From: Variovorax sp. IB41 | GTDB lineage: Bacteria; Pseudomonadota; Gammaproteobacteria; Burkholderiales; Burkholderiaceae_C | Assembly: GCF_016405905.1 (NCBI RefSeq) | Contig: NZ_JAEFCB010000002.1 | Span: 1 to 64,000 of the forward strand | Direction: 5' to 3' | DNA: 64,000 bases | Shown: positions 33,320 to 42,168 of the stretch, in pieces | Position numbering within the stretch: position 1 is the first letter of the stretch | Layout of the letters: every line of letters starts with the position of its first letter | Translations under genes and position numbers: made by a program | The notes under the pieces: generated by a model | Told to the model about the DNA's origin: nothing | Seen by the model: the letters and a program-made list of their open reading frames with translations, nothing else | The model's database searches: none

Positions 33320-34261
33320 TTACGCGTAGTCGGCCAGTGCCTTCTTCATCTTCTTCATCGCGGCGACTTCGATCTGGCGGATGCGCTCGGCGCTCACGCC
33401 GTACACCGCAGCCAGGTCGTGCAGCGTCATGCCGCCCGAGCCGTCGTCGTTCACCTTGAGCCAGCGCTCTTCGACGATGCGGCGGCTGCGGTCGTCCAGC
33501 GCTTCGAGCGCGGTGGCGATGCCGTCGCTCGACAGGCGGTCGCGCTGCTGCGATTCGAGCAGGGCAGTGGGTTCCTGCGTGGCGTCGGCCAGGTAGGCGA
33601 TCGGGCCGAAGGCTTCGTCGCCATCATCGGACGGACCCGGATCGAGCAGCACGTCGCCGCCCGACAGGCGGGTTTCCATCTCGAGCACTTCCTCGGGCTT
33701 GACGTTCAGCCGGGTCGCCATCTGCGACACCTCGTCGGGGCTGAGCGTTTCGCGGTGCGTGCCGTTGTCGGACGCAGCCGAGTCGGCCTTGAAGCCCTGC
33801 TTCATCGAGCGCAGGTTGAAGAACAGCTTGCGCTGGGCCTTGGTCGTCGCGACCTTGACCATGCGCCAGTTCTTCAGGATGTACTCGTGAATCTCGGCCT
33901 TGATCCAGTGCATGGCGTAGCTCACCAGCCGCACGCCCTGGTCGGGGTCGAAGCGCTTCACGGCCTTCATGAGGCCCACGTTGCCTTCCTGGATCAGGTC
34001 GCCGTGCGGCAGCCCGTAACCCAGGTATTGGCGGGAAATGGAAACCACGAGGCGCAGGTGCGAGAGGATCAGCGCGCCGGCGGATTCGAGGTCGTTCTGG
34101 TCGCGCAGCTTGCGAGCGAAGCCCTGCTCTTCTTCGAGCGTGAGCAGCGGCAGGCGGTTGGCGGCCGAAATGTAAGCATCCAGGTTGCCCAGCGGGGGGA
34201 CCATCGACCATGGATTGGCGACGGCCAGCTGGTTGGCAGAGACTCCAGACAGCGTTGTCAT
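33320..34261 (-). CDS. rpoH: RNA polymerase heat-shock sigma factor sigma-32
   Basis: A 313-residue sigma-70 family protein. Region 2 appears as HLRLVVSISRQYLGYG, DLIQEGNVGLMKAVKRFDP and RLVSYAMHWIKAEIHEYI. The RpoH box QRKLFFNLR (143-151) distinguishes sigma-32 from other group 3 factors. Region 4.2 is LHDLAAVYGVSAERIRQIE. Start ATG 34261 follows AAAGGAGTTTCCCCTG. A perfect CIRCE element lies 29 bp upstream, implying HrcA control of the heat-shock sigma factor. Confidence 0.96.
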   Translation of the reverse strand: MTTLSGVSANQLAVANPWSMVPPLGNLDAYISAANRLPLLTLEEEQGFARKLRDQNDLESAGALILSHLRLVVSISRQYLGYGLPHGDLIQEGNVGLMKAVKRFDPDQGVRLVSYAMHWIKAEIHEYILKNWRMVKVATTKAQRKLFFNLRSMKQGFKADSAASDNGTHRETLSPDEVSQMATRLNVKPEEVLEMETRLSGGDVLLDPGPSDDGDEAFGPIAYLADATQEPTALLESQQRDRLSSDGIATALEALDDRSRRIVEERWLKVNDDGSGGMTLHDLAAVYGVSAERIRQIEVAAMKKMKKALADYA

Positions 34262-34289
34262 CAGGGGAAACTCCTTTGTGTTGGCCATA

Positions 34290-34316
34290 TTAGCACTCGG
34301 TTAGAGGGAGTGCTAA
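34290..34316. promoter_or_regulatory. CIRCE element (HrcA operator) upstream of rpoH
   Basis: TTAGCACTC-N9-GAGTGCTAA is present without a mismatch, matching the canonical CIRCE consensus including the 9-bp spacer. It sits in the leader of rpoH, between its start and the 3' end of the LysR gene, so rpoH is the only gene it can serve directly. Confidence 0.93.
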
Positions 34317-34367
34317 ACCAAGGGTTCCCCTGGGTTTGTATCGGCTTGATAGTCAAAAACTACTACT

Positions 34368-35288
34368 TCAGTCGCCTGCCAGCCTCTTCGGAGGCTGCCG
34401 GACGCCCCGAAGTTTCGCCCGCTGGGCGGGCGAAGCCTCGATGGCCTCGAAGAAAGACGAGATCAGCCGGCTCTCGCGCCGCTCCCGCAGGCAGCACACG
34501 TGGATGTGGGTGGAGACGACATCGCCCTCGATGGGCACGGGCCTCAGCCGCGGATCGGGCACGTATTCCGACTGCGAGACCGTGCCGATGCCCAGCCCGC
34601 GCGCAACGGCCTCCCGCAGCGCCTCGCGGCTTCCGATTTCCATGGCGACCTGGACCGTCACGCCCTCTTTGAGCAATGCGTCCTCCAGCGCCTTGCGGGT
34701 GGTCGAGCCGGGTTCGCGCATCAGCAGCGGCTGCCCGGCCAGCTCCTTGAGCGCGATGGACTCGCGCTTGGCGAACGGATGCCCGACGTGCACGAACGCG
34801 ATCACCGGATAGCGCGCATAGAGCTGCATGTGATAGCGCTCGTCGGGGAAACGGCTGGCCACCACGCCCACGTCGCTCACGTATTTGTCGAGCGCGTCCA
34901 GCACGACTTCGGAGTTGCCGAGGGTGACCGAGATCTTGATGCGCGGGTGCACCGCGTGGTACGCCTCGATCATCTCCGTGACATGAAAGGGGCCGACCGC
35001 GCCCACCTTGAGCGAGCCCCGGCGCAGCTTGCCGCTGTCGTCCAGCAGCGAGCTCATGTCGCCTTCGAGCGCGATCATCCGCCGCGCCAGCGGCAGCATC
35101 TCCAGGCCCAGCGCGGACAGTTCCACGCGCCGGCCCCGGCGGTGGAACAGCTCGGCGCCATACGCCCGCTCCATCATCTGGATCTGCGAATTCAGCGTGC
35201 TGTGGCTCATGCCCAGCGTGCGCGCGGCAGCGGTGAAGCCGCCGTCGTGGGCGACCGCGATGAATGCGCGAATCTGGTTGAGCGTCAC
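34368..35288 (-). CDS. LysR family regulator, next to phosphorus-scavenging genes (paralog A)
   Basis: A 306-residue LysR-type protein: N-terminal winged HTH (MTLNQIRAFIAVAHDGGF to about 60) and a substrate-binding-like effector domain. Blocks GAVGPFHV, MEIGSREA, REAVARGLGIG and PDPRLRPVPIEGD are shared with the second LysR at 40263, so the two are paralogs. It follows the phospholipase C gene by 116 bp on the same strand. A role in phosphonate or phosphodiester control is inferred from the paralog's position. Confidence 0.88.
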   Translation of the reverse strand: MTLNQIRAFIAVAHDGGFTAAARTLGMSHSTLNSQIQMMERAYGAELFHRRGRRVELSALGLEMLPLARRMIALEGDMSSLLDDSGKLRRGSLKVGAVGPFHVTEMIEAYHAVHPRIKISVTLGNSEVVLDALDKYVSDVGVVASRFPDERYHMQLYARYPVIAFVHVGHPFAKRESIALKELAGQPLLMREPGSTTRKALEDALLKEGVTVQVAMEIGSREALREAVARGLGIGTVSQSEYVPDPRLRPVPIEGDVVSTHIHVCCLRERRESRLISSFFEAIEASPAQRAKLRGVRQPPKRLAGD

Positions 35289-35404
35289 TGGGAGGGGCCT
35301 TCCGGGTCAGCGGGTCGTGTGGAAGCGCGCCATGATGCCGGCCGATCGTGATGCCCGTGTGTAGGTCCGCATCCGTCGCGGCCGGCCCACGGCCGATCCA
35401 TGGC

Positions 35405-37555
35405 CTATGCGGCCGCCACGCCCATGGCCGGATCGCTCACGCCGTCCTTGCCCGTCTCCAGCCTTCCTGCGAAGCGCCGCTCGAAGCCGGTACCCATCTC
35501 CAGCGTGAAGTCATACCAGCTGTGGGTGTCCGCCAGGCTCCACGAGGGCTCCACCTGCATGCCGGGCGAGACGGTGTAGGTCCAGGGGCCGTCGCCGCGG
35601 TACGCGTTGGCTCGCACCGTCACGGTCGCCGGGGCATCGCCCATGTTCATCACCGTGAGGTAGACCGAATTGCGCTCGGGGTCGTAGCACACGCGCACCT
35701 CGGGGTTCGGCCCGCTCGCGAGCGCCGTGAGGTCGCCCTTGAAGTGCCGGTGGTAACCGTTCGGACCGAGCACCCAGAGGCTGTACTTGCCCGCGTTGTC
35801 CGCCATCGCCTTCCACGCGTCGGAGATCATCTTGCCGCCCTCCACGGTGTAGCGCTTCGGGTAGCGCGTGAGGTTCAGCTCGTCGTACACGTGGAACACG
35901 GCGCCCTGCGCGCCGGTGTTGCTGAAGGTGAGCCACACCTGGCCGCCCACGAGGTCGACGTTGGCGCTGGTGTGCAGGCGGTAGGGGAGCGCCCGCGAAG
36001 GCCGCATCGCGAGCGGCTGCGACGGCAGCGGCACCGAGCCCGCCGCGGGCACCGGCACGCCGGGCGAGGCCACCTGCTGCGTATAGGTGGCGTCGGCCTG
36101 CGCCCGGGTGGGCGCGGGCACCAGCGCGGGCCGCGCGCCATTCGGGTTGCGGAAGTCGAAACACGACATCAGGTCGCCGAACGCCGCGCGGCGCCACGGG
36201 CTGATGTTGGTCTCGCGCACGCCGAAGCGCTGCTCCAGGAAGCGCAGCGTCGAGGTGTGGTCGAAGGCCTGGGAGTTGACCCAGCCCCCCACGCTCCACG
36301 GCGAGATCACCAGCATCGGCAGGCGCGAGCTCGCGCCGAAGGGCCGGCCGTCGGGCGTGCGCTGGCTCGAGTCGCCGGCCGGCGCGGGCATCGTGTAGTA
36401 CTCGTTCGCGACGTCCACCGTCGACTTGCCCTCCAGGCTGCCGTCGGGGTTGCGCCACGGCGGCGCGGGCGGCGGCACGTGGTCGAAGAAGCAGTCGTTC
36501 TCGTCGAAGTTGATGATGAGCACCGTCTTGCTCCAGACCTCCGGATTGGCCGTGAGCATGTCCAGCAGCGTCTGGATGTACCAGGCGCCCTGCTGCGGCA
36601 CCGACATGCTCGGGTGCTCGCTGTAGGCGCCGGGCGCGACGATCCAGCTGACCTGCGGCAGCGTGCCCGCGGCGATGTCGTCGGCCACGGCCTGCAGGAA
36701 GCCGCCGTCGGGCATGGTGTTGCCAAAGCCCTTGTACAGCGGCGACTGCGCCTCCATCGCCGGCGTGTACGTCGCGTTCGGCGAACCTTGCGCGCGCAGT
36801 TGCTCGTCGACGGCGCGGTACGACGCGAATGCGACGAGCTGGTTGTTGTTGCTGTTGTTGCCCGGGCGGTTGTAGACCTTCCAGCGCACGCCGGCCGCCT
36901 GCAGGCGCTCGGGGTAGGTGCTCCAGTTCAGGCCGTCGCCCGAGGGGCCCAGGCCCCCCCAGTTGGCGTTGGTCACGCAGGCGCGGCCGACCACGTTGGC
37001 GCCGTTCGTGCCGCTCCACAGGAACATGCGGTTGGTGAAGGTGCCGGTATGGATCGACGTGTGGTACGCGTCGCAGACCGTGAAGGCATCGGCCAGCGCG
37101 AAGTGAAAGGGCAGGTCCGACTGGCGCAGGTGGCCCATCGAGATCTTGGTGTTCTTGGCCTTGGGCCACGCGGCCATGCGCCCGCCGTCCCAGGCGGCCT
37201 GCTGGTCGCCCCAGTCGTGCGCGCCGCCCACGCGCAGCGCGTTGCCCTTGGTGGCGTCCAGGTAGAAGGGCTGCACGGTGTCGGCCGTGCCCTGCTGCAG
37301 CCACACCGGCTTGCCCGAGGCCATGGGGATGGTGAAGCGGTCGCTGAAGCCGCGCACGCCGGGCATGGTGCCGAAGTAGTGGTCGAAGGAGCGGTTCTCC
37401 TGCATCAGGATGATGACGTGCTCCACGTCGTTGATGGTGCCCGTCGCGTTGTTGGCCGGGATGGCCAGCGCGCGCTGGATGGCGGGCGGAAAGGGCCCGA
37501 GCGCGGCGGCGGCCGCGGCGGCGCGCAGGAGCGCGCGGCGATTCAATGAGGTCAT
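35405..37555 (-). CDS. Phosphocholine-type phospholipase C (Tat-exported)
   Basis: A 716-residue exported enzyme. MTSLNRRALLRAAAAAAALGP is a twin-arginine signal. The phosphoesterase core starts with ILMQENRSFDHYFG (about 49-62) and includes NFDENDCFFDHVPPP, both metal-site segments of the PlcH/PlcN-AcpA family. Two C-terminal beta domains (after about 520) complete the PLC architecture. It would release phosphocholine and diacylglycerol from phosphatidylcholine or sphingomyelin. It lies downstream of a small lipoprotein gene and a phosphodiesterase-like gene on the same strand. Confidence 0.9.
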   Translation of the reverse strand: MTSLNRRALLRAAAAAAALGPFPPAIQRALAIPANNATGTINDVEHVIILMQENRSFDHYFGTMPGVRGFSDRFTIPMASGKPVWLQQGTADTVQPFYLDATKGNALRVGGAHDWGDQQAAWDGGRMAAWPKAKNTKISMGHLRQSDLPFHFALADAFTVCDAYHTSIHTGTFTNRMFLWSGTNGANVVGRACVTNANWGGLGPSGDGLNWSTYPERLQAAGVRWKVYNRPGNNSNNNQLVAFASYRAVDEQLRAQGSPNATYTPAMEAQSPLYKGFGNTMPDGGFLQAVADDIAAGTLPQVSWIVAPGAYSEHPSMSVPQQGAWYIQTLLDMLTANPEVWSKTVLIINFDENDCFFDHVPPPAPPWRNPDGSLEGKSTVDVANEYYTMPAPAGDSSQRTPDGRPFGASSRLPMLVISPWSVGGWVNSQAFDHTSTLRFLEQRFGVRETNISPWRRAAFGDLMSCFDFRNPNGARPALVPAPTRAQADATYTQQVASPGVPVPAAGSVPLPSQPLAMRPSRALPYRLHTSANVDLVGGQVWLTFSNTGAQGAVFHVYDELNLTRYPKRYTVEGGKMISDAWKAMADNAGKYSLWVLGPNGYHRHFKGDLTALASGPNPEVRVCYDPERNSVYLTVMNMGDAPATVTVRANAYRGDGPWTYTVSPGMQVEPSWSLADTHSWYDFTLEMGTGFERRFAGRLETGKDGVSDPAMGVAAA

Positions 37556-37598
37556 GATGGCTGTGGTCTGCGTTGGGGTGGGGGCTTCGCCGGCGCCG

Positions 37599-37868
37599 TC
37601 ACGGCGCGCAGTCGAGCCGCGAATTGGGAACGGGCGCATCGGCGCCGGCCTGCGCGCCGTTGCCGGGCGCGGGCGCCGCGACGATCGGGACCTGCGGCCC
37701 CGCGGTGCCGTCGCCCGTGGCGGCGGATGCGGCAGGAGGTACCGCCGGCCACGACGGGCCCGCGCTGCCGCCACCGCCGCCGCAACCGGCGGCGAGCGCG
37801 CACGCGATGCAGGCTGCCAGCACCGCTTTCGCGGCACCGCCGAATCCGGAAGGGAAATTCGTTGTCAT
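37599..37868 (-). CDS. Small Gly/Pro/Ala-rich lipoprotein
   Basis: An 89-residue protein with a lipoprotein signal (ALAAGC, Cys29 acylated), followed by GGGGGS and a low-complexity Pro/Ala stretch. It lies 12 bp after the phosphodiesterase gene and 43 bp before the phospholipase C gene, on the same strand. The Cys-Gly-rich start resembles that of the upstream lipoprotein (GCGGGSGGG). No function can be read from the sequence; in-operon position and codon use favour a real gene. Confidence 0.6.
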   Translation of the reverse strand: MTTNFPSGFGGAAKAVLAACIACALAAGCGGGGGSAGPSWPAVPPAASAATGDGTAGPQVPIVAAPAPGNGAQAGADAPVPNSRLDCAP

Positions 37869-37880
37869 CGTGCGTCCCTC

Positions 37881-40145
37881 TCAGTTGGCCGGCAGCGTCG
37901 ACAGCGGCTTGTTCGACAGGAAGATCGACTGCAGCTCCGCGTCGGTCAGCACGCGGTTCCACATCGCCAGGTCGCCCAAGTGGTGCTGGTAGGTCGGCGC
38001 GGTCGCGCACTTGCCCGCGAAGTACGGCGGCGTCACCGTGCCGTTGCACTTGTTCATGAGGAAGGTGCCCGTGCCGTCGTCGCCGATGCCCCACTGTGGG
38101 AAGGGCGAGAGCTTCGTGAGGTCCACCGAGCCGGTCGACTTGCCCGTCGCCACGCGGTTGGTCGTGCCCGTGACCGGGTCGAACACGTACATGTTCATCG
38201 TCTTGGCCACGCCGTCGACCGAGAAGGCGATGTACACCCAGCGGTTGACGGTGATCTGCGTGTAGGGGCCGGTCGGTCCGTCCGCCCGCACGCCGCCGCC
38301 CGAGCCGATGTTGAACGCCACGCCGCACTGGTTGCCCGAACTGGCGAAGAGCCCGATCGCCACGCCTGCATTGCCGCCGCTCACGTAGCTCTTGTTGGAG
38401 ACGATCGTCACGTTGTTGGTCGCCACGCACGACGGCGTCTTGAACCAGAGGCCGATGGTGAATTGCGGCGCGGTGCCCTTGGAAATGTCGAAACCGTCGG
38501 CCGGAACGAGTCGGTAGCCCTCGACGCCTGCGGTGGTGACGAAGTTGGTGTCGACCAGGAGGCCGTTCGTGCCCGGGAACGGACCTGGCACGACCAGGCC
38601 GGCGGCCGCGGGCAGGTCGCTCGCGGCCGGGCCCATCGTGCTGTGGCCCATGGCATCGACCGGCGGCAGCGTGGCGCTGAACGGGTAGTAGGAAACCAGG
38701 CCGTTGCGCAGCGTCGGCGCCAGCGGCACCGGCGGCACGTACGAGAGCCGCGGCGACAGGATGGACCGGGATGCCGCCGCAGCGCCGTCACCGGCCTGCA
38801 CCGTGTAGTCGAACTGGAAGGTCCCCTTGGCCGCGAGCACCTGCGCGAGCTGGCTGTCGGTGTACGAGGCGGTGCCGGCCGGCAGGTTCGCGGCGATGAC
38901 CTGGCCGTCGCGAAGGACGGTGATCGCGCCCGCCGAGGGCGCCACCCAGCTCAGCGCGACGGCCACGGTGGCGGAGTTGTCGTCGATGACCGAGGCCGCG
39001 AGCCGCGAGACGGGCTGCGCGCCGGTCAGCCGGCCGCCGTCCATGGGGCGGGCCTTGGCATCCGGCAGTGCGTCCAGGTGGCCGAGCAGCGTCGGCGCCA
39101 AGTCGGCGATGCTGGGGAACGCGTAGAGCTCGGCCAGTTGCTGCGGCACTTCGGCGCCGACGCCCATCGCCGCAATGTTCGCGGGCTGGTTCAGGCCGAT
39201 GAAGGTGCTCGATTCGGGCACGAGCGGCAGGCCGTCGTCCTGGCTGTTCGCGCTCAGGCCGTGGTTGCCGGTCACCACGATGAGCCAGCGGTCGTTCGGA
39301 TGCTTTGCGGCGGCGGTGGCGACGAGGGTGCCGACCGCCTTGTCCAGCGTGGCGAGCGTGCCCGCGTACTGGGGCGAGCCGATGCCGAAGTCCAGCGCCG
39401 CGTCCTTGGTCGCGCGGTACTGCGCCAGCACCATGGCGTAGTCGCCGCCGATGAGTCCGGCCGCCTGCGTGGTCACGCAGTCGGTGGCGGCCGCGTCCCT
39501 GGAGCAATCGGCCAGCGTGTCGAGGTAGCCGCTGTCGTGGTCGGAGGACAGCAGCTGCGCCAGCCCGGCCGAAGCCACGGCGGCGCCGTTCGCCGCGGCG
39601 TGCTTCGCCTTGGCCATCTGGAACACGGTGGCGCCGCGGATCGCCTGCTTGGGCGCCTCCGACATCACCTGGTGGCGCGCGCCCCAGGTGCCGGTCAGCA
39701 GCGTCGCCCAGCCGGGCATGTCCAGCGTGGGCTGCTGGCTCGGCGTGCCGGCCATGCCGCCGCTGTAGGCCAGGCGCGGCGTGAGCTTCGCGAGGTTCGG
39801 CAGCGTGCCCGCGGCGATGCCGCTGCGCACGGCGGCGTAGGTTGCGCCGTCCAGGTCGATGACCAGCGTGCGGTTCGCGGCGGGCGGTGTGCCGCCTGGG
39901 GGCACATCGGTCGGGGCGTCAGGCGCCGCGCCCGCGGGCGGCACGATCGGCGGGAGCGAAAAGCCGGCGCCGCCGCCGCTGCCGCCACCGCAGCCGGCGA
40001 GGACCGCGGCCAGGGTCACGGCAAGCGCGAAGGCGCGCGTGGATGTGGTGATGCGCCGGCGCGGGCCGCGCGCAGTTTCATGGGCCCGAGGCGCCTGCAT
40101 GGCGGCGCCCGGAACGGGGTAGGGTGAACGTTGCTCGACAGACAT
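37881..40145 (-). CDS. Lipoprotein phosphodiesterase/alkaline-phosphatase-fold protein with LamG-like C-terminus
   Basis: A 754-residue surface lipoprotein (lipobox LAGC, Cys52, then GGGSGGGAG). Residues about 90-380 have an alkaline-phosphatase/nucleotide-pyrophosphatase core: metal-binding VIDLDGATY (95-103), likely nucleophile Thr140 in PTLDMPGWATLLTG, SSDHDSGYLDT and VTGNHGL. After a fibronectin-like stretch, the C-terminal 230 residues form a concanavalin/LamG-type domain (FTIGLWFKTPS, VNRWVYIAFSVDG, GDLAMWNRVLTDAE). It probably cleaves phosphodiesters at the cell surface. Upstream of the small lipoprotein and phospholipase C genes. ATG 40100 is an alternative start. Confidence 0.82.
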   Translation of the reverse strand: MSVEQRSPYPVPGAAMQAPRAHETARGPRRRITTSTRAFALAVTLAAVLAGCGGGSGGGAGFSLPPIVPPAGAAPDAPTDVPPGGTPPAANRTLVIDLDGATYAAVRSGIAAGTLPNLAKLTPRLAYSGGMAGTPSQQPTLDMPGWATLLTGTWGARHQVMSEAPKQAIRGATVFQMAKAKHAAANGAAVASAGLAQLLSSDHDSGYLDTLADCSRDAAATDCVTTQAAGLIGGDYAMVLAQYRATKDAALDFGIGSPQYAGTLATLDKAVGTLVATAAAKHPNDRWLIVVTGNHGLSANSQDDGLPLVPESSTFIGLNQPANIAAMGVGAEVPQQLAELYAFPSIADLAPTLLGHLDALPDAKARPMDGGRLTGAQPVSRLAASVIDDNSATVAVALSWVAPSAGAITVLRDGQVIAANLPAGTASYTDSQLAQVLAAKGTFQFDYTVQAGDGAAAASRSILSPRLSYVPPVPLAPTLRNGLVSYYPFSATLPPVDAMGHSTMGPAASDLPAAAGLVVPGPFPGTNGLLVDTNFVTTAGVEGYRLVPADGFDISKGTAPQFTIGLWFKTPSCVATNNVTIVSNKSYVSGGNAGVAIGLFASSGNQCGVAFNIGSGGGVRADGPTGPYTQITVNRWVYIAFSVDGVAKTMNMYVFDPVTGTTNRVATGKSTGSVDLTKLSPFPQWGIGDDGTGTFLMNKCNGTVTPPYFAGKCATAPTYQHHLGDLAMWNRVLTDAELQSIFLSNKPLSTLPAN

Positions 40146-40262
40146 TTTCGGCGGCCTCTGGTGATGGGGTGGCCGAATTACAGAAGAGCGGGGTGACGTG
40201 CCAGAGACGAAAGCCCACGGGTTTTTCGAGGGTCCTGTCGGTTTTTTCGTCAGGTCGGGCCG

Positions 40263-41150
40263 TCAGGGCGCGGCGTCGAAGACGCCTTTGCGCAGCGTCA
40301 GCGCCAGGTCGAAGAAGGAGGCCAGCACGCGGCTTTCGCGCCGAACCTGGAGGCAGTAAAGATAGGTCTGCGTGACCGCGGGATCGCCCTCGATGCGCAC
40401 GGTGCGCAGCCGCGTGTCGGGAATGAATTCGGCCTCGGACACCGCGCCGATGCCGATGCCGCGCGCGGCCGCTTCGCGGATCGCCTCGCGGCTGCCGATT
40501 TCCATTGCGAGCCGGGGCCGCACGCCCGCGCGCTCGAACGCCTCGTCGAGCGCGCGCCGCGTGCTGGAGCCGCTTTCGCGTTGCAGCATCGGCTGCCCGT
40601 GCAGCTCCTCCAGCCGGATCTGCCCGCGCCCGGCAAACGGATGATCGCGGTGCACGAAGAGGATCAGCGCATGCCGCGCATACGGCGTGGCGCTGAACCC
40701 GGGCGCCTCGTGGAAACGGGCCAGCACGCCGATGTCCACGGCGTATTCCTCCAGGTCCTTGAACACCGAGGACGAGTTGCCCATGCGGATCGACACATCC
40801 AGGCGCGGGTAGCGCTTGCGGTAGGCATCGACCATCTCGATCACGTGAAAGGGCCCGACCGCGCCCAGCTTGAGCTCGCCCGACTGCAGGTTGCCGCTGT
40901 CGTGCAGGAGGTTGTAGGCGTCCACCTCGAGCGCCGCCAGCTGCCGCGCGACCGGCAGCAGGCGCTCGCCGACGCTGGTGAGCTCGATGCGGTGGCCCTG
41001 GCGATGGAACAGCACCACGTCGTGCTGGCGCTCCAGGGCCTGGACCTGGGTGGTCAGCGTCGGCTGGCTCAGGCCCACGGCCCGCGCCGCCGCGCTGAAG
41101 CTGCCGTGCTGGGCCACGGCAAGGAAGGCGCGAAGTTTGGTGGCTGACAT
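40263..41150 (-). CDS. LysR family regulator of the phosphonate transporter genes (paralog B)
   Basis: A 295-residue LysR protein with HTH LRAFLAVAQHGSFSAAARAVGLSQPTL and an effector domain sharing GAVGPFHV, MEIGSREA, REAAARGIGIG and PDTRLRTVRIEGD with the LysR at 34368. ATG 41150 is used; an upstream TTG frame is less likely. Divergent from phnD with 148 bp between, which hold a nested inverted repeat. Proteins of this type have been tied to 2-aminoethylphosphonate gene control; direct evidence here is position only. Confidence 0.88.
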   Translation of the reverse strand: MSATKLRAFLAVAQHGSFSAAARAVGLSQPTLTTQVQALERQHDVVLFHRQGHRIELTSVGERLLPVARQLAALEVDAYNLLHDSGNLQSGELKLGAVGPFHVIEMVDAYRKRYPRLDVSIRMGNSSSVFKDLEEYAVDIGVLARFHEAPGFSATPYARHALILFVHRDHPFAGRGQIRLEELHGQPMLQRESGSSTRRALDEAFERAGVRPRLAMEIGSREAIREAAARGIGIGAVSEAEFIPDTRLRTVRIEGDPAVTQTYLYCLQVRRESRVLASFFDLALTLRKGVFDAAP

Positions 41151-41170
41151 CCATAGATTATTTGAATGGA

Positions 41171-41214
41171 CATGTGACAAATCCGTGATCGATTTGATAT
41201 GCCGGTGTCACATG
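41171..41214. promoter_or_regulatory. Nested inverted repeats in the lysR-phnD divergent promoter
   Basis: Outer arms CATGTGACA (41171-41179) and TGTCACATG (41206-41214) are perfect and 26 bp apart. Inside lies CAAATC-N7-GATTTG (41178-41196). The layout, with a strong inner site and distal arms, suits a LysR tetramer that bends DNA. It sits about 85-130 bp upstream of phnD and just upstream of lysR. Confidence 0.6.
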
Positions 41215-41298
41215 GCGTTCTTAGCCTTGGGGTAGCCGCCAGCCCGGTTCCTTCCATCCCACCCCCTCCGCAACCCTCCCACCTTCCCGAGCTCCACC

Positions 41299-42168
41299 AT
41301 GAACACCCTCTCTCGCCTGCGCAGAAGCCTGATCGCCCTGACCCTTTCCGCCGTGGCCACGCTCCCGGCCCTGGCGGCACAGCCCCTGACCATCGGCCTC
41401 ATCCCGGCCGAGGACTCGCAGGCCATGATCGAGAGCAGCCGCCAGGTGCTCGACAGCCTGCAGCAGCAACTGGGCATGCAGGTCAAGCCGTTCGTGGCGA
41501 CCGACTACAACGGCGTGATCGAGGCGCTGCGCTCCAAGAAGCTGGACGTGGCCTACCTCGGCCCGTTCTCGTACGTCCTGGCGCACGACGTCGCGAACGT
41601 GGAAGCCTTCGCGGTCGCGGTCACCAAGAAGACCGGCCAGAGCTCCTACAAGAGCGTGATCATTGCGCGCAAGGACAGCGGCATCGCCAAGCCCGCCGAC
41701 CTGAAGGGCCGCACCTTCGCCTTCGTCGACCCGACCTCCACGTCCGGCCACCTGTTCCCCAAGTCGGGGCTGCTGCAGGCCGGCTACGACCCGGAGAGCT
41801 TCTTCGGCCGCGTCATCTTCTCCGGCTCGCACGACGCCAGCATCCTGGCCGTGGCCAACAAGAAGGTCGATGCCGCCGCGGTGGCCGACCGCATCCTGGC
41901 GAGCGCCATCGCCAAGGGCCAGGTCAAGCAGGACGAGCTGGAGATCGTCTGGTCGTCCAACCCGATCCCCGAATCGCCGATGGTCTGGCGCAAGGACCTC
42001 GATCCGGCGCTCAAGGCGAAGATCGCGAAGGCGCTGGCCAACGTCAAGGACCTGCCCTGGGGCGACCAGGGCGTGCTCAACGGCTTCCAGCCCACCGACG
42101 ACGCCGCCTACAACGTGATCCGCGACACCGCCAAGGTGCTCAAGCTGGATCTGCGGAGCATGAAGTGA
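41299..42168 (+). CDS. phnD: Phosphonate/phosphite-type ABC transporter substrate-binding protein
   Basis: A 289-residue periplasmic binding protein with a signal peptide cut after LPALA. PhnD-family blocks: TIGLIPAEDSQAMIE, ALRSKKLDVAYLGPFSYVLA (the oxyanion-binding YxGP region), KSVIIARKDSGIAKPADLKGRTFAFVDP and TSTSGHLFPK. Known members bind 2-aminoethylphosphonate, other phosphonates or phosphite. First gene of phnD-phnC-phnE; its stop overlaps the phnC GTG start. Confidence 0.9.
   Translation: MNTLSRLRRSLIALTLSAVATLPALAAQPLTIGLIPAEDSQAMIESSRQVLDSLQQQLGMQVKPFVATDYNGVIEALRSKKLDVAYLGPFSYVLAHDVANVEAFAVAVTKKTGQSSYKSVIIARKDSGIAKPADLKGRTFAFVDPTSTSGHLFPKSGLLQAGYDPESFFGRVIFSGSHDASILAVANKKVDAAAVADRILASAIAKGQVKQDELEIVWSSNPIPESPMVWRKDLDPALKAKIAKALANVKDLPWGDQGVLNGFQPTDDAAYNVIRDTAKVLKLDLRSMK

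Noticed and set aside
34262-34288. Upstream ATG (34288) as the rpoH start
   Set aside because: It would place the AAAGGAG ribosome-binding site inside the gene; ATG 34261 has ideal spacing and normal RpoH length.
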